A DNA stretch of 24,959 bases from an uncultured Collinsella sp. (GTDB lineage Bacteria > Actinomycetota > Coriobacteriia > Coriobacteriales > Coriobacteriaceae), in the NCBI GenBank assembly GCA_900540905.1, contig UQHR01000034.1, positions 1 to 24,959 on the forward strand, read 5' to 3'. Position 1 is the first letter of the stretch, and every line of letters begins with the position of its first letter. Shown here piece by piece: positions 23,351 to 24,959 of this stretch. Under the pieces are notes generated by a model. It saw only the letters and a list, made by a program, of their open reading frames with translations. It searched no databases and was not told where the DNA came from. The position numbers and the translations under genes were made by a program.

Positions 23351-24709
23351 CTAGCTCCTCGAATGTGCGACAAACTGGCTATGAACCAGACCAATCACAA
23401 ACGCGACCACAGCAACCGGCGCCCACGCAGCGCCGATATCTGCCAGCGGCAACGCATCAAACGGCAGCCACGCGCCAGCAAAGAACGCATCGCGGACCGA
23501 AGTGATTACGCTCTGTACCGCGACAACGCCGCCGACCCAGACCCACACCTGCGGGTGCGCGTCGCAAAAGCCGTGCACCAGGCCCATCAGTACCAGTACG
23601 ATGGCAACGGGATACAAGGCGTTGAGCATGGGCACCGAGAACATAAGAATCACGTCGAGGCCCACATTGGAGAGCACGCACGAAAACGCCGCGAACACAA
23701 AGGCGAGAACCGCGAAGGGACGGCGCATGGCCTCCTCAGAGGCCTCCGCTCCACCTTTAACCACATACGTCTCGCAGAAGTAACGCGAGCAGCAGCTGAT
23801 GAGGCCGATGCACACGTTCATGCAGGCGAGGAAGAAAATCGCAAATACCACAACCGTGCCGGCAAGGCCAAAGTGCATGGAGGCCGAACGAGCAAGAATT
23901 GCAGCGCCGTTGGTGGCGTCGGGCATCACGGTGCCGAGCTGCATACCGGCAAGCGCTAGGCCGCAGTAGATGATGGCCATGAGCACGCCGGCGATCACAC
24001 CGGAACGCGAGATCTCGAAGGCCACGCGCTTGTCGTCGGTCACGCCCAGCTCGTGAATGGTCTCGGCGATGATGATGCCAAAGGCGAGTGATGCGAGCAG
24101 GTCCATAGTCTGGTAGCCGGTCAAGAAACCTTGGACCGCAGCACCAGCGTCATAGGGAGCCTGCGGCGCGGCAGCCGGCCCCAGCGGCGAAATCACGGCG
24201 GCACCCACGACCAGCACGATAAGCGCAATGAGCGCAGGGCCCGTAATGCGGCCGAGCACGCGCGTGATGACACCGGGGCGCAGCGTGAGGGCAAACGCGA
24301 CCACGAAGAAGGCGACAGCGAAGACCAAGCGCGCGGTGCCAAGCGAGATATCCTCAGGCAGCAACGGCACCAGCATCTCGAAGGCCGTAGAGCTCGTACG
24401 CGGAATTGCCAGGCACGGACCGATGGCCAGGTACACCGCCGCGACAAAGAACTCACCGAACTTGGGGTGCACGCGACCGGCAAGCTCACGCGCCGTACCG
24501 GCAAGCGCCACAGCGATAAAGCCCATGACGGGCAGGCCGATGGCGGCAATCAGAAAGCCGAGCATGGCGACCGGCGTGGCAGAACCTGCCTGAAGCGCCA
24601 ACAGCGGCGGAATAATCAAGTTGCCTGCGCCAAAGAGCATCGAGAATAGAGCGATGCCGACGGTAACGACATGGTCGGAGCGCAGACCGCGCGGTGCAGA
24701 TGAGGCCAT
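23351..24709 (-). CDS. brnQ: Branched-chain amino acid carrier, BrnQ family
   Basis: Membrane symporter (LIVCS family) importing leucine, isoleucine or valine with Na+ or H+. It has 452 residues from ATG 24709, with AAAGG 7 bases upstream; a GTG two codons earlier is also open. About 12 hydrophobic helices are visible. Family signatures are LFSMLFGAGNLIIPPLL near the N-terminus, YLAIGPCLAIPRTSS, and GYQTMDLLASLAFG. The length matches BrnQ proteins (about 440). A terminator-like hairpin lies only 28 bases before the start codon, so transcription must either initiate very close by or read through it. The stop is followed directly by the tRNA promoter. Confidence 0.93.
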   Translation of the reverse strand: MASSAPRGLRSDHVVTVGIALFSMLFGAGNLIIPPLLALQAGSATPVAMLGFLIAAIGLPVMGFIAVALAGTARELAGRVHPKFGEFFVAAVYLAIGPCLAIPRTSSTAFEMLVPLLPEDISLGTARLVFAVAFFVVAFALTLRPGVITRVLGRITGPALIALIVLVVGAAVISPLGPAAAPQAPYDAGAAVQGFLTGYQTMDLLASLAFGIIIAETIHELGVTDDKRVAFEISRSGVIAGVLMAIIYCGLALAGMQLGTVMPDATNGAAILARSASMHFGLAGTVVVFAIFFLACMNVCIGLISCCSRYFCETYVVKGGAEASEEAMRRPFAVLAFVFAAFSCVLSNVGLDVILMFSVPMLNALYPVAIVLVLMGLVHGFCDAHPQVWVWVGGVVAVQSVITSVRDAFFAGAWLPFDALPLADIGAAWAPVAVVAFVIGLVHSQFVAHSRS

Positions 24710-24737
24710 AGGCACACCTTTCGGGTCGAAACAAAAA

Positions 24738-24762
24738 CGGGACGGGCAAAATACCCGTCCCG
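24738..24762 (-). terminator. Rho-independent terminator or attenuator in front of brnQ
   Basis: Perfect 9-bp stem CGGGACGGG (24738-24746) and CCCGTCCCG (24754-24762) with a 7-base loop. On the minus strand it is followed by TTTTTGTTT, a strong signature. It ends the upstream gene (stop at 24828) but also lies 28 bases before brnQ. TTTATACT just upstream of the stem resembles a -10 box. No T-box or known riboswitch consensus was seen. Confidence 0.85.
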
Positions 24763-24827
24763 CAAGTATAAACGCTTTAGCAGGCTACATCCTGCCAGGG
24801 CGTCAATCTGGCTGCCAAGCGAGTGCA

Positions 24828-24959
24828 CTACGCGCCCGGATGGCGGCGACGCAGCAGCTCGAACCCCAGCGCGATAAGTGCAACAGCGCCTGCAGCGACG
24901 GCGACAGACACTATGACCCAATCCAGGGGCACGGAAACGACAGGAGCCCCCGCTCGTGA
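24828..24959 (-). CDS. C-terminal end of an unidentified membrane-anchored protein
   Basis: Forty-three codons enter from the right edge and end at TAG 24830-24828. The peptide has one hydrophobic helix (WVIVSVAVAAGAVALIALGF) followed by a basic tail, ELLRRRHPGA. This is a C-terminal membrane anchor with a cytoplasmic positive patch. The frame is supported by GC-rich third positions and by the terminator 65 bases downstream. The family cannot be named from this fragment. Confidence 0.6.
   Translation of the reverse strand, partial: SRAGAPVVSVPLDWVIVSVAVAAGAVALIALGFELLRRRHPGA

Noticed and set aside
24763..24827. T-box or riboswitch in front of brnQ
   Set aside because: No T-box consensus or other known aptamer pattern; only a simple terminator stem is visible.
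1..24959. CRISPR array, prophage or insertion sequence
   Set aside because: No regularly spaced repeats, no transposase, integrase or structural phage genes were seen.

Overview
The window looks like a chromosomal segment of a Gram-positive, moderately GC-rich anaerobe of the Coriobacteriia, most likely Collinsella. This is inferred from protein families, base composition and AGGAGG-type ribosome binding sites; no 16S gene is present. Nearly everything is on the minus strand. The exceptions are a small plus-strand toxin-antitoxin pair and its promoter.

Layout, in minus-strand transcription order from right to left. (a) 24959-23351: the tail of an unidentified membrane protein, a terminator-like hairpin, and a BrnQ-type branched-chain amino acid carrier. 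(b) 23339-23063: a promoter, tRNA-Pro(TGG), tRNA-Gly(TCC) and a probable terminator. (c) 23022-20772: an accessory patch. It has two copies of a long inverted repeat flanking an AbiEi/DUF559-like nuclease-fold gene, then a plus-strand RelB/DinJ-like antitoxin whose PIN-domain partner carries a nonsense codon. (d) 20439-5030: the core of the window, one long set of 14 closely spaced genes in the order hydN-like, fdhF, hyfABCDEFGHI, hyfJ/hycH, hycI, formate channel. It ends at a clear Rho-independent terminator (4976-5008). (e) 4907-1: a molybdopterin oxidoreductase, selA and selB (selB runs off the left edge).

How it works together. FdhF is a selenocysteine formate dehydrogenase: an in-frame UGA at codon 140 is followed by a SECIS hairpin with the GGUCUG loop. 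It oxidises formate to CO2. Electrons pass through ferredoxin-like subunits (HydN-like, HyfA, HyfH, HyfI) to the [NiFe] centre of HyfG, which makes H2. HyfB, C, D, E and F form a complex-I-like membrane arm with three antiporter-like subunits. HycI and HycH/HyfJ mature the large subunit, and the formate channel moves formate across the membrane. SelA and SelB, in the next transcription unit, supply the selenocysteine machinery that FdhF needs. The cluster therefore encodes a complete formate hydrogenlyase of the Hyf (FHL-2) type, minus the hyp genes, selC, selD and any dedicated regulator.

Points worth a second look: a natural Cys-to-Tyr change in the HydN-like protein; a strong hairpin between fdhF and hyfA; a multi-half-site palindrome in front of the whole operon; a 10-base G run inside the molybdoenzyme gene; the inverted-repeat-flanked AbiEi-like gene; and the inactivated PIN toxin. 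I found no CRISPR array, transposase, integrase or phage gene. The formate hydrogenlyase is a known type of system. I see no clearly undescribed system, only the candidates listed.
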